DNA of 8,851 nt from positions 1-8,851 of the forward strand of contig URRT01000077.1 in assembly GCA_900550355.1 (NCBI GenBank), in the 5' to 3' direction. Shown piece by piece: positions 1 to 6,035 of this stretch. Within the stretch, counting starts at the first letter, position 1. Each line of letters opens with the position of its first letter. The notes below the pieces were generated by a model. It made no database searches. It saw only the letters and a program-made list of their open reading frames with translations, and was not told the DNA's origin. The stretch comes from an uncultured Collinsella sp. (GTDB taxonomy: Bacteria; Actinomycetota; Coriobacteriia; Coriobacteriales; Coriobacteriaceae). The translations under genes and the position numbers were made by a program.

Positions 1-22
1 GGCATCGACCTGCGCCGATGCC
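1..22. other. Small hairpin at window edge
   Basis: GGCATCG (1-7) and CGATGCC (16-22) are perfect 7-base arms around an 8-base loop. The site lies about 110 bases beyond the stop of the minus-strand epimerase gene and could belong to its terminator, but any T-tract on the minus strand would fall outside the window. No gene can be supported in bases 1-132; the only ATG-led frames there are trivial. Confidence 0.25.
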
Positions 23-132
23 CCCAACATGGACACACATTTTGTCCTATAAGCCGAAGGTCTATGCCTTGCCTTTTGAATGACAACTTGTCGCTCTGGA
101 CGACGCGCAGCATCGACCGAGCGGCGGAACCT

Positions 133-1026
133 CTAGAGCAAGGTAACGCTAAAACTGCGCTTGTCCGTCTCGCCCGGGGCCAGGGTGATGGTGTTGACCT
201 TGTGCTCAAAGACATCGTCCTCGGTGTCCATGGTGGTATGACCGGTCCAGGGCTCGAGCGCCACAAACGGAGCGTCGTTGGCGGCAGACCACACGCCAAT
301 GTACTTAAAGCCCTCAAAGTCGATCTTGACGCCGTGGCCCGACTTGCGGCCGCGCAGCGTGAGCGTGGAGCCCGGAGTATCGGTGAACATGATGGCATCG
401 TTATCGAAACTGCGGTGCGTGATGGGCAGCACGTCCGAGTTGTCGGGAGCCTTATAGCTGCCCTCAAACGTCATAAGACCGTCGGGCGTGATGATGGGAG
501 CCTCGTTCGTCCAAGCCTCGGTAAACGCCAGCTCGTAATCCTCGAACGCCTCGTCCTCGGCACCGGGGGCGGGCACGTTAAATGCGGGGTGGCCGCCCAC
601 CGAGAACGGCAGGTCCACATCGCCGGTATTGGTGACGGCAAAGGTCTGCGTGAGGGTGGCGTCGCCGGTCAGGGCATAGGTCATGTTGAGCTTAAAGTGG
701 AACGGAAAGGCCTTGAGCGACTCGGGCGTATCGGTGATCTCGTAAGTTACCGAGGAGCCGTCCTCCGAAACCTCGACCAGCTCGTGCTCGACGATGCGCG
801 CGAGTCCGTGGCGCGGCATCTCGCAGGTGCCGGCCGCAGACGCTGCCGTGTTGTTGCGCAGCGAACCCACAATGGGGAACAGGATGGGCGCATGCTTGCC
901 CCAAAAGGCGGGGTCGCCCTGCCACAGATACTCGTTGCCGTTGAGGGCAAGGCTCGTGAGCTGAGCGCCCATGGAATCGATGGCCGCGGTGAGGCTGCCG
1001 CGCTTGATGGTAGTGACGGTAGACAT
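133..1026 (-). CDS. Aldose 1-epimerase family protein (LacX/galactose mutarotase-like)
   Basis: The 297-residue product fits the galactose mutarotase-like fold, whose members interconvert alpha and beta anomers of aldoses or hexose phosphates in the cytoplasm. Visible family features are the WQGDPAFWGKHAPILFPIVG block (residues 35-54), the RHG with His73, FSVGGHPAFN (141-150) with His146, and LEPWTG (257-262). His73, His146 and Glu258 are the expected sugar-binding and acid/base residues by family analogy. There is no signal peptide. I chose the ATG at 1026 because GGAGGAAG (1031-1038, minus strand) sits four bases upstream of it; the in-frame ATG at 1050 lies upstream of that site. The gene is 113 bases downstream of another minus-strand gene, with an inverted repeat in the gap, so it may have its own promoter. 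The substrate is not readable from the sequence; the LacX-like subgroup is more likely than true GalM. Confidence 0.9.
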   Translation of the reverse strand: MSTVTTIKRGSLTAAIDSMGAQLTSLALNGNEYLWQGDPAFWGKHAPILFPIVGSLRNNTAASAAGTCEMPRHGLARIVEHELVEVSEDGSSVTYEITDTPESLKAFPFHFKLNMTYALTGDATLTQTFAVTNTGDVDLPFSVGGHPAFNVPAPGAEDEAFEDYELAFTEAWTNEAPIITPDGLMTFEGSYKAPDNSDVLPITHRSFDNDAIMFTDTPGSTLTLRGRKSGHGVKIDFEGFKYIGVWSAANDAPFVALEPWTGHTTMDTEDDVFEHKVNTITLAPGETDKRSFSVTLL

Positions 1027-1046
1027 GCTACTTCCTCCAAAAGTAA

Positions 1047-1069
1047 ACAATAGTGTCGAGGGCTATTGT
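1047..1069 (-). promoter_or_regulatory. Inverted repeat upstream of the epimerase gene
   Basis: ACAATAG (1047-1053) and CTATTGT (1063-1069) form a perfect 7-base inverted repeat with a 9-base centre, ending just upstream of the ribosome-binding site of the epimerase gene. Its size and place fit an operator for a dimeric repressor or a 5' UTR hairpin. I see no convincing -35/-10 pair around it, so function is inferred only from position. Confidence 0.35.
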
Positions 1070-1139
1070 CCCACTCTTGGCGGCGGGACGGGACGGCAGG
1101 CGATTATTGAGTAGCCATAGCGGAATGAGCGGCGAGCGC

Positions 1140-2009
1140 CTACTGGGTATCCACGTAAAGGTCGAACCCGCCCTGCGGTGTAGTGTCGACCGTGTCGGGC
1201 GCCTGTGAGTTAAAGTTCACGGGGACCATGCGCTTTGAGGCGCGGAAGCGCGTGCCGTCGGTGGCGACGGGCGGTTCATCGACGGTGAGCTCGTAGTCTC
1301 CGGGCTTGAGCTCGATGCCGTCACCAGCGGAATTGACGTATTGATACTCGTCAATTGTCTGCCCTTTGAGCGTGCGCCCCACGATATGGATGAGCATTTG
1401 GCTGTCGCCGCGCGCGGTGTCCCACGTCGCGCCGTCCTTGACCTCGACCGACACATGTACCGAGCGCGTGCGGCTGAGCGATTGCTCGACAGACATCTCG
1501 ACCTTGGCGGCGTCTTTTCGCTGTTGTTCGACATGGCTCCAGACGTTTCCAATTACCGAGCATGCGATAACGCCGGCCATAAAGGCGATAAGGATGGGGC
1601 CGAGCGGCGAGCAACGTCCTGCATCTTCCTCGCGAGACAGATTGGGGCGACGTGTGGGTGCGGGCGCCTGGGCACCCTGCGAGGGCACGTCGAGAATGCT
1701 GAAGGATGCCGTGCTGTCGGGGTCGATAGTGTGACGCGGCTGCGGGGTCTTTGCCGGCGAGATCGACATGTCGGCTGGCTCGCCGAGCGTGGCCGTAGCG
1801 TCGGCCTTGGCCTCGTCTGCCTCGGCCTGGGCCCAAGCTTGTTCGAAGGTCAGGGGCTCGACGGGGTCGAGGGCGGCGTCCGAGTCGGCGGCGACGTCGT
1901 TGCCGGTCTCGTCCTCGTCGCTCGACACGCCACGCGGCGTAGGCTCGTCCCACTCCTCATCCGGAGCTTCGCCCTCGCTATACCACCATTCAAAGTTATC
2001 GATATCCAT
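1140..2009 (-). CDS. Hypothetical single-pass membrane protein with acidic N-terminal region
   Basis: I do not recognise this 289-residue protein. Residues 1-75 are very acidic and Trp-rich at the start (EWWYSEGEAPDEEW). Residues 76-130 are a low-complexity Pro/Ser/Thr linker. One hydrophobic helix (about 136-157, GPILIAFMAGVIACSVIGNVW) follows. A basic/polar segment (EQQRKDAAK) leads to a C-terminal domain of about 120 residues that looks beta-rich (IELKPGDYELTVDEPP near 232-247), resembling a small extracellular beta-sandwich. The positive-inside rule is ambiguous because Arg/Lys lie on both sides; an internal N terminus with an external C-terminal domain is the likely layout. The ATG at 2009 has AAGGGG about eight bases upstream. 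A -10-like TATAAA lies at 2051-2056 on the same strand. Function unknown; the acidic N terminus could be an interaction tail. Confidence 0.8.
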   Translation of the reverse strand: MDIDNFEWWYSEGEAPDEEWDEPTPRGVSSDEDETGNDVAADSDAALDPVEPLTFEQAWAQAEADEAKADATATLGEPADMSISPAKTPQPRHTIDPDSTASFSILDVPSQGAQAPAPTRRPNLSREEDAGRCSPLGPILIAFMAGVIACSVIGNVWSHVEQQRKDAAKVEMSVEQSLSRTRSVHVSVEVKDGATWDTARGDSQMLIHIVGRTLKGQTIDEYQYVNSAGDGIELKPGDYELTVDEPPVATDGTRFRASKRMVPVNFNSQAPDTVDTTPQGGFDLYVDTQ

Positions 2010-2050
2010 ACGGGGCGCCCCTTAGGCCTCGCAAATAAACACTCGCTAGT

Positions 2051-2056
2051 TTTATA
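2051..2056 (-). promoter_or_regulatory. Probable -10 element for the membrane-protein gene
   Basis: On the minus strand the sequence reads TATAAA, five of six matches to the sigma-70 consensus, about 41 bases before the ATG at 2009. No good -35 box is seen at 16-18 bases upstream, so activation or an alternative -35 would be needed. Confidence 0.4.
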
Positions 2057-2095
2057 CCCCCAGACGACACCGAAGCTCACCCGCGCCGGACACAA

Positions 2096-2160
2096 AAACC
2101 GTCACAACATTCGACGCTTTTCCTCGATTTCGAGATTTTCGCCAAATGTTGTGACGGTTT
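2096..2160. repeat. Nested double palindrome, copy type A (65 bp)
   Basis: Outer arms AAACCGTCACAACATT (2096-2111) and its exact complement (2145-2160) are 16 bases each. At the centre lies a second palindrome: CTCGA, TT, TCGAG (2123-2134). Inner and outer palindromes share almost the same centre (2128-2128.5). On the minus strand the distal arm is followed by five T residues, as in an intrinsic terminator, but no minus-strand gene ends here, because the flanking genes are divergent. It is followed after 20 bases by the first short palindrome. A repetitive or mobile palindromic element is the better reading. Confidence 0.75.
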
Positions 2161-2180
2161 GGGCGACTGGCCGGCAGCGC

Positions 2181-2213
2181 AATGCGACAAAGGGACTGTC
2201 TCTTTGTCACATT
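2181..2213. repeat. Short REP-like palindrome, copy 1 (33 bp, imperfect)
   Basis: Left arm AATGCGACAAAGGGA (2181-2195), central CTG, right arm TCTCTTTGTCACATT (2199-2213). It matches the perfect copy at 5665-5697 except at two positions (C for T at 2185, T for C at 2201), which leave one mismatch and one G-T pair in the stem. It lies 57 bases upstream of the MFS start, so it would be in or near that gene's promoter region. Confidence 0.85.
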
Positions 2214-2227
2214 CTGTTAGAGTTGCA

Positions 2228-2240
2228 GGGATTGAATCCC
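2228..2240. other. Small hairpin before the MFS gene
   Basis: GGGAT (2228-2232) and ATCCC (2236-2240) form a 5-base stem with a three-base loop about 30 bases upstream of the MFS start. It could lie in the 5' UTR. It faintly resembles a tRNA T-arm, but no other tRNA part is present. Confidence 0.3.
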
Positions 2241-2270
2241 GCTTATTCATGCGACATTGGAGTGACAACC

Positions 2271-3512
2271 TTGACCGCCGCAACCACGCCTAAAAGTAAG
2301 TCAACCGCCGCCGCGCTCTCCCCTGCGCGCACCAAGCTCTGCCTGGCGCTGCTCGTGCTGTTGGGATTCTCGCTCGGCTGCTCCGAGTTCGTGGTCATCG
2401 GCATCGAAAGCGACCTGGCGACGGAACTCGGCGTATCGCTTGCCACCGCAGGCCAACTTATTAGCGTGTTCGCACTGATCTACGCTATCGCGACGCCGGT
2501 GCTCGCGCTCAGCACGGGACGTTTTCGCCGCTACCAGCTGCTCGTGTGCTATAGCATCGTCTTTGTGCTCGGCAACCTGGTCATGGCGTTGGCGCCCAAC
2601 TTCCAGGTGCTCTTTATCTCGCGCATTGTCCTGGGCTCCGTCTCGGGCGCACTGCTCGCCGTGGGCGTGACGTACATCCCTGAGCTTCTGTCCCCGCAGC
2701 AAACTTCGCTTGCCATCTCGGTGGTGTACGGCGCGTTTTCCGTGGCGATGGTCTTTGTCACTTCGATCGGTAAGTTTGTGGCCGACACGCTCGATTGGCA
2801 CGTGGCCATGTACGGCACGCTAACCTTTGCCGTTTTGATCTGTGGAGCGCTCGTGGCGTCTATGCCGCGCGCCGGACAAACCGACGAGCCCGCCACCTTT
2901 CGCGAGCAGGCGGGTCTGCTACGCGAGCCGAGCATCATCACCGGCATGCTCATCTTTTTGTTTGGCGTGGGCTCGGTCTATGTGTTCTACGGCTACGTGA
3001 CGCCTTATCTTGAGCAGGTGCTGGGCATGGGCACGGTCGAAGCCAGTACCACGCTTATGGCCTACGGCGTGTTCTGCCTGATCTCGAACATCCTGGGCGG
3101 ATGGATCGATGCGCGCTTTGGCATGAAGGCGCTGCTTGTGACGTTTGTGCTGCAGGCTGCGGCGTTACTCGGGCTGTTTGCTTTGGGCGGCACCATGCCG
3201 CTCGCGCTGGTCTTTGTCTTTAGCTTGGCGCTGCTCATGTACCTGTTCTCGGTGTCGTGCATCACACACTTTATGGATGTGGCACGCAGCCGCCACCCCA
3301 AGTCGATGGTACTCGCAAGTTCGGTTGAGCCCATGGCGTTTAACGTCGGCATCTCGTTTGGCACCGCAGTGGGCGGCGCCGTGGTAAGCGGAGTTGGCAT
3401 TGCCTACGTTGGCGCGGTCGGTGCCGTGTTCTCGCTTGTGGCCTGGGCGCTCACGCTGGTGACGATTAAGTTGGCTCGCTGGGAGCGCAAGCGGGCGAGG
3501 GCGCAGGCGTAG
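2271..3512 (+). CDS. Major facilitator superfamily exporter (DHA1/AraJ-like)
   Basis: The 413-residue product has the length and repeating hydrophobic pattern of a 12-helix MFS transporter, with a long central loop at about 198-220. Residues 34-47 (SLGCSEFVVIGIES) match the first helix of AraJ/YdhP-type drug:H+ antiporter-family exporters, which have a buried Glu after helix 1. GRFRRYQLL (83-91) is a motif-A-like loop between helices 2 and 3. Substrates in this group include sugars, purines and drugs; none can be assigned. The open frame runs much further upstream, but only through the antisense of another gene. The start is probably TTG at 2271, with GGAG (2259-2262) eight bases before it; GTG at 2262 overlaps that site and is less likely. 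The tyrosine phosphatase gene begins 45 bases downstream on the same strand, so the two may be co-transcribed. Confidence 0.9.
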   Translation: MTAATTPKSKSTAAALSPARTKLCLALLVLLGFSLGCSEFVVIGIESDLATELGVSLATAGQLISVFALIYAIATPVLALSTGRFRRYQLLVCYSIVFVLGNLVMALAPNFQVLFISRIVLGSVSGALLAVGVTYIPELLSPQQTSLAISVVYGAFSVAMVFVTSIGKFVADTLDWHVAMYGTLTFAVLICGALVASMPRAGQTDEPATFREQAGLLREPSIITGMLIFLFGVGSVYVFYGYVTPYLEQVLGMGTVEASTTLMAYGVFCLISNILGGWIDARFGMKALLVTFVLQAAALLGLFALGGTMPLALVFVFSLALLMYLFSVSCITHFMDVARSRHPKSMVLASSVEPMAFNVGISFGTAVGGAVVSGVGIAYVGAVGAVFSLVAWALTLVTIKLARWERKRARAQA

Positions 3513-3557
3513 ATGCGATACTCGAGCTCGATGATGGCGATCGAAAGGAAACCGCAT

Positions 3558-4004
3558 ATGCAACGTGTACTGTTTATCTGCCATGGGAATATCTGCCGCT
3601 CGACGATGGCTGAGTCGGTGTTTGCCGAGCTCGTGCGCCGCGCTGGGCGCGAGGGCGAGTTTGTCATTGATTCCGCGGCGACCTCGACCGAGGAGATTGG
3701 CAACCCGCCGCACCATGGCACGCTCGCCAAGCTGCGCGAGGTCGGGATTCCCGTCGTCGCACATCGCGCGCGCCAGGTGCGACGCGCGGAGTATGGCGAC
3801 TGGGACCACATTGTCTATATGGACGACGAAAACGCCCGCGGCCTGTACCGCATCTTTGGCGACGACCCCGACGGCAAGATCTCGCGCCTGCTCGATTGGA
3901 CCGATCGCCCCGGCGACGTGGCCGATCCCTGGTACACCGGCAACTTCGATGCCACCTACCGCGATGTGCTCGCCGGCTGCACGGCCATGCTCGAGCAGTT
4001 ATAG
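3558..4004 (+). CDS. Low-molecular-weight protein-tyrosine phosphatase
   Basis: The 148-residue cytoplasmic enzyme hydrolyses phosphotyrosine (or related phosphoesters). The N terminus RVLFICHGNICRSTMAES carries the P-loop C-X5-R, with nucleophile Cys8 and phosphate-binding Arg14. VADPWYTG (121-128) holds the general acid Asp123. Length agrees with the usual 145-165. The ATG at 3558 is preceded by AAAGGAA (3544-3550); the frame is open back to 3513, but upstream ATGs lack a site at good spacing. In bacteria this family often reverses tyrosine kinase action in capsule or polysaccharide export, but no kinase or polysaccharide gene is visible here. The neighbour upstream is the MFS exporter, which gives no functional hint. 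The Ser-Thr pair after the P-loop (usually Ser-Pro) is a mild variation. Confidence 0.95.
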   Translation: MQRVLFICHGNICRSTMAESVFAELVRRAGREGEFVIDSAATSTEEIGNPPHHGTLAKLREVGIPVVAHRARQVRRAEYGDWDHIVYMDDENARGLYRIFGDDPDGKISRLLDWTDRPGDVADPWYTGNFDATYRDVLAGCTAMLEQL

Positions 4005-4049
4005 GCAAGCGAGCACGCGGACGCACGTGCCACGCCATCGGCATAAAAC

Positions 4050-4113
4050 GAGCGTGGATTTTCTCCCACTTTGAGCGCTCGAGTGCGCTCTAAACGGGAG
4101 AAAATCCACGCTC
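4050..4113. repeat. Nested double palindrome, copy type B (64 bp)
   Basis: Outer arms GAGCGTGGATTTTCTCCC (4050-4067) and its exact complement (4096-4113) are 18 bases each. A second palindrome, GAGCGC (4073-4078) and GCGCTC (4085-4090), shares exactly the same centre (4081.5). It sits between the convergent phosphatase and ATPase genes and could stop transcription from both, yet neither side shows a T-tract, so it is not a canonical terminator. Its length, nested design and a following short palindrome (after four bases) mirror the element at 2096-2160, although the arm sequences differ. Confidence 0.8.
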
Positions 4114-4117
4114 ATGA

Positions 4118-4148
4118 ATGTGACAAAGGGACTGCCCCTTTGCCACAT
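4118..4148. repeat. Short REP-like palindrome, copy 2 (31 bp core, imperfect)
   Basis: Arms ATGTGACAAAGGG (4118-4130) and CCCTTTGCCACAT (4136-4148), with one mismatch in the stem and centre ACTGC. It is in the same orientation as the other two copies (CTG at the centre on the plus strand). It ends 12 bases from the stop codon of the minus-strand ATPase gene. Confidence 0.85.
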
Positions 4149-4160
4149 CCGGGACTGGCC

Positions 4161-5522
4161 CTAGACCGGCTTGACCTCCAGCTTTATCCCCTCGGCGCAG
4201 GAGTCGCCCAAAACATCCGAAAGGGCCCAGGTCGCATATAGCGGCAAATAGAGAACCGCTCCGTTGCGCTCAACGTTGCCTCTCGAGAAAACAATCCCGA
4301 GCCTTACGCCATATTCAGCCGTATCAAGCACATGACCGAGCGCAGCGTGCGCGTGGTAATAGGAGCCCGATTTAACCTCGATCGGAACAGCCGTCCCATC
4401 CGGTCCATCGACCACAAAGTCCACTTCGCCGCGCTTTTTTGTCTGATAGTAGTAAAGCTGGCGATTTTGGGCAGCTAGCTGCTGGGCCACCACGTTTTCG
4501 TAAATGCCGCCCAGATTGGGCTCTTTGCTATCAAGATACGCCGCTTGGGCGACTCCAACGGGGTAGCGCGCCATCAACATGCCCGTATCCGATTGATATA
4601 GCTTGAACTGCGATGGCCGTGCCGTCTTGAGCAGGGGCGATTTTGGCTCGGTTACGATATCGGCTTTGAGAGCAACGCCGGCATCGACAAGCCATACAAA
4701 ATCTCGCTGATACTTCTCGTAGTGAGCCTTGGGGTCAATGGAATTGAGCACGAAGCGCTTGTTTTTGCCCTCGAGCATAATAGGGAGCTGATCGTAGATG
4801 CTCTGCACCTGCAGGGCTCGCCCGCTTGCATACTTGGAGATATCCCGCCGGTACTGTTCGTTGAGCTCTGACTGCAGCTGACGAACAGAGGCAAGGTCGC
4901 CCTGCGTGTCAAGGAAACGCTGCACGACCTCCGGCATTCCGCCGACAACGGTATAGGTCCTGAAGTTTGCCATCATCGCGTCATGAATGTAATCAGGAAT
5001 GGGCCTCTCGCTGATACACGCGTCACGTATCGTTTGGCGAGCCCCCTCGCTCACCCCGGTTGCCCAGCAAAACTCCTCAAAATCGAGCGGGAACATCCTA
5101 AGCTCGTGGACATACCCCACGGGATAGGACCTGACGCCCTTGAACTGGGTCCCGAGCATTGACCCCGAAAACGCCCAGCGGCACCTCCCGTCCTCTACAA
5201 GGAACTTTGCCATCGTCATGATGTCGGGGGCCTCTTGGACCTCATCGATAAACACGAGCGTTTTGCCTGGTGCAATCGACTTTCCCGAAAGAAGCGTCAC
5301 CCTGCTGATGAAATCATCGGCATTCCGCGCCTCGAGAAGAGCATCTTTTGCCTGGCGATTTTCCATGAGATTGAGCTCGATGTAGGTTGCATGGCTGGCT
5401 TTGCCAAATGCGCGAATCGAATAGCTTTTGCCGATCTGGCGAGAACCCGTGATGAATAAGGCCTTTTGCTCGGCAGACTTCAGCCAACGCTCCAGCTCTG
5501 CCGCTATTTTCCTGCGCAGCAT
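4161..5522 (-). CDS. AAA_14 ATPase with C-terminal DUF4143 domain
   Basis: The 453-residue product has the classical layout of this family: an N-terminal P-loop ATPase and a C-terminal PD-(D/E)XK nuclease-like domain. Walker A is GSRQIGKS (26-33), Walker B is LVFIDEVQE (89-97), and WAFSGS (116-121) fits sensor 1. GGMPEVV (194-200) is typical of the linker region. In the C-terminal domain, IYENVV (Glu342), GEVDFVV (365-371) and PIEVKSG (380-386) supply the Glu, Asp and Glu-X-Lys of the nuclease-like core, so it looks intact. The biological role of the family is unsettled; defence, mobile-element or regulatory roles have been suggested. I chose the ATG at 5522 because AGGGGAG (5528-5534, minus strand) lies five bases upstream; ATG 5543 and TTG 5546 lack a site. 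The gene appears alone, flanked by short palindromes on both sides, with an AT-rich repeat-bearing upstream region, which suggests acquisition as a unit. Confidence 0.93.
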   Translation of the reverse strand: MLRRKIAAELERWLKSAEQKALFITGSRQIGKSYSIRAFGKASHATYIELNLMENRQAKDALLEARNADDFISRVTLLSGKSIAPGKTLVFIDEVQEAPDIMTMAKFLVEDGRCRWAFSGSMLGTQFKGVRSYPVGYVHELRMFPLDFEEFCWATGVSEGARQTIRDACISERPIPDYIHDAMMANFRTYTVVGGMPEVVQRFLDTQGDLASVRQLQSELNEQYRRDISKYASGRALQVQSIYDQLPIMLEGKNKRFVLNSIDPKAHYEKYQRDFVWLVDAGVALKADIVTEPKSPLLKTARPSQFKLYQSDTGMLMARYPVGVAQAAYLDSKEPNLGGIYENVVAQQLAAQNRQLYYYQTKKRGEVDFVVDGPDGTAVPIEVKSGSYYHAHAALGHVLDTAEYGVRLGIVFSRGNVERNGAVLYLPLYATWALSDVLGDSCAEGIKLEVKPV

Positions 5523-5546
5523 AGGCTCTCCCCTCAGTGTCATCAA

Positions 5547-5645
5547 ATGAAATGCAAAGTTTTATGCGCTTAATTATCGATGAAATGTAGGATTTTTAGA
5601 ACCTAAAATCGGATGAAATGCAGAGATTTAGGATTATAAGCAAAA
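5547..5645 (-). repeat. Three 33-bp-period repeats upstream of the ATPase gene
   Basis: The motif ATGAAATG followed by C/T-A-purines begins at 5547, 5580 and 5613, exactly 33 bases apart. The first ten positions agree except for C/T at position nine, and further matches include T runs at positions 15-17 and TAA at positions 25-27 of each unit. On the minus strand the core reads CATTTCAT. The repeats cover the whole AT-rich region where the ATPase promoter must lie. They resemble iterons or operator repeats on one DNA face (33 bp is about three helical turns). Confidence 0.7.
5573..5578 (-). promoter_or_regulatory. Possible -10 element for the ATPase gene
   Basis: On the minus strand this reads GATAAT, five of six matches to the consensus, at the junction of the first two repeat units and about 50 bases from the ATG at 5522. 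A -35 at 17 bases is weak (TTCTAA). If real, the repeat cores flank the promoter, which would suit autoregulation. Confidence 0.3.
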
Positions 5646-5664
5646 AGAAGGGGCAGCCCCGGCG

Positions 5665-5697
5665 AATGTGACAAAGGGACTGTCCCTTTGTCACATT
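5665..5697. repeat. Short REP-like palindrome, copy 3 (33 bp, perfect)
   Basis: AATGTGACAAAGGGA (5665-5679), centre CTG, and the exact complement (5683-5697) form perfect 15-base arms. It lies 8 bases from the stop of the TIGR04076-like gene and could act there as an RNA hairpin, but without a T-tract on that strand. It is the intact reference for the two degraded copies at 2181 and 4118. Confidence 0.9.
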
Positions 5698-5705
5698 GCG
5701 CTCGA

Positions 5706-6035
5706 CTACTCGTCGACGATCTCGGCAAGCCAGACGTTCAGCGTATCGACCTCGGGGCAGCAGAACTTTGCCGTACCGGGCTCGTTGCCAGGCACGGTTC
5801 CGCCATAGCGCAGGATATCGATATAGGGAAAGCCCACATGGCAGGCCATGGCACACATCTTGCCGCGGTCTCGGTCGAAGTCAAAAACGTCGCCCGGCTT
5901 GTGACCATGGTGGCAGCGGCACGCACCCAGCTGGTCCACGCAGCTCACGCGGATGCGCGGACGCTTGCCCCGCGGCGCGCCGAGCGGCTTGTTCTCGCCC
6001 GCAGGCTTGGCGCCGCCCTCGCCAGCATTACTCAT
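5706..6035 (-). CDS. TIGR04076-like small Cys-rich protein
   Basis: The 109-residue product has a disordered Gly/Lys/Pro-rich head (1-26), then IRVSCVDQLGACRCHHGHKPGDVFDF (27-52 region), GKMCAMACHVGFPYIDILRYGG (59-79 region) and FCCPEVDTLNVWLAEI. The pattern of a cysteine-rich GHKxGD segment, a CxxxC helix, LRYGG and a C-terminal CPD-like stretch agrees with the TIGR04076 family as I remember it. Function is unknown; the Cys/His cluster (Cys39, Cys41, His42, His43, His45, Cys61, Cys65, Cys92, Cys93) could bind metal. The ATG at 6035 overlaps the stop of the upstream kinase gene as ATGAGTAA and lacks a strong ribosome-binding site, so translational coupling is likely. A TTG at 6041 is a less likely start. 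Confidence 0.8.
   Translation of the reverse strand: MSNAGEGGAKPAGENKPLGAPRGKRPRIRVSCVDQLGACRCHHGHKPGDVFDFDRDRGKMCAMACHVGFPYIDILRYGGTVPGNEPGTAKFCCPEVDTLNVWLAEIVDE

Noticed and set aside
64..1053. Long plus-strand open frame of 329 codons opposite the epimerase gene
   Set aside because: Its translation is rich in Arg/Gly/His and lacks domain features, while the minus-strand frame has clear mutarotase motifs and a good ribosome-binding site. It is an antisense shadow of a GC-rich gene.
2216..2242. tRNA 3' end or attachment-site remnant near GCAGGGATTGAATCCCGC
   Set aside because: It resembles a T-arm superficially, but the loop is the wrong length and there are no acceptor, D or anticodon arms, nor an integrase gene nearby.
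1341..2270. Long N-terminal extension of the MFS gene
   Set aside because: The extra ~310 codons are antisense to the membrane-protein gene and cross the nested and short palindromes; the MFS fold begins after 2271, where a ribosome-binding site precedes TTG.
3522..3531. TCGAGCTCGA palindrome between MFS and phosphatase genes
   Set aside because: Ten-base perfect palindromes of this composition arise often by chance in GC-rich DNA, and nothing around it suggests a regulatory site.
4050..4113. Canonical bidirectional intrinsic terminator
   Set aside because: The hairpin is strong and lies between convergent genes, but neither arm is followed by a T-tract on its strand; I list it as a palindromic repeat that may still affect transcript ends.
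5547..5645. CRISPR-like array
   Set aside because: Only three units, a short conserved core of about 8-13 bases, spacers that partly resemble one another, and no cas genes nearby.
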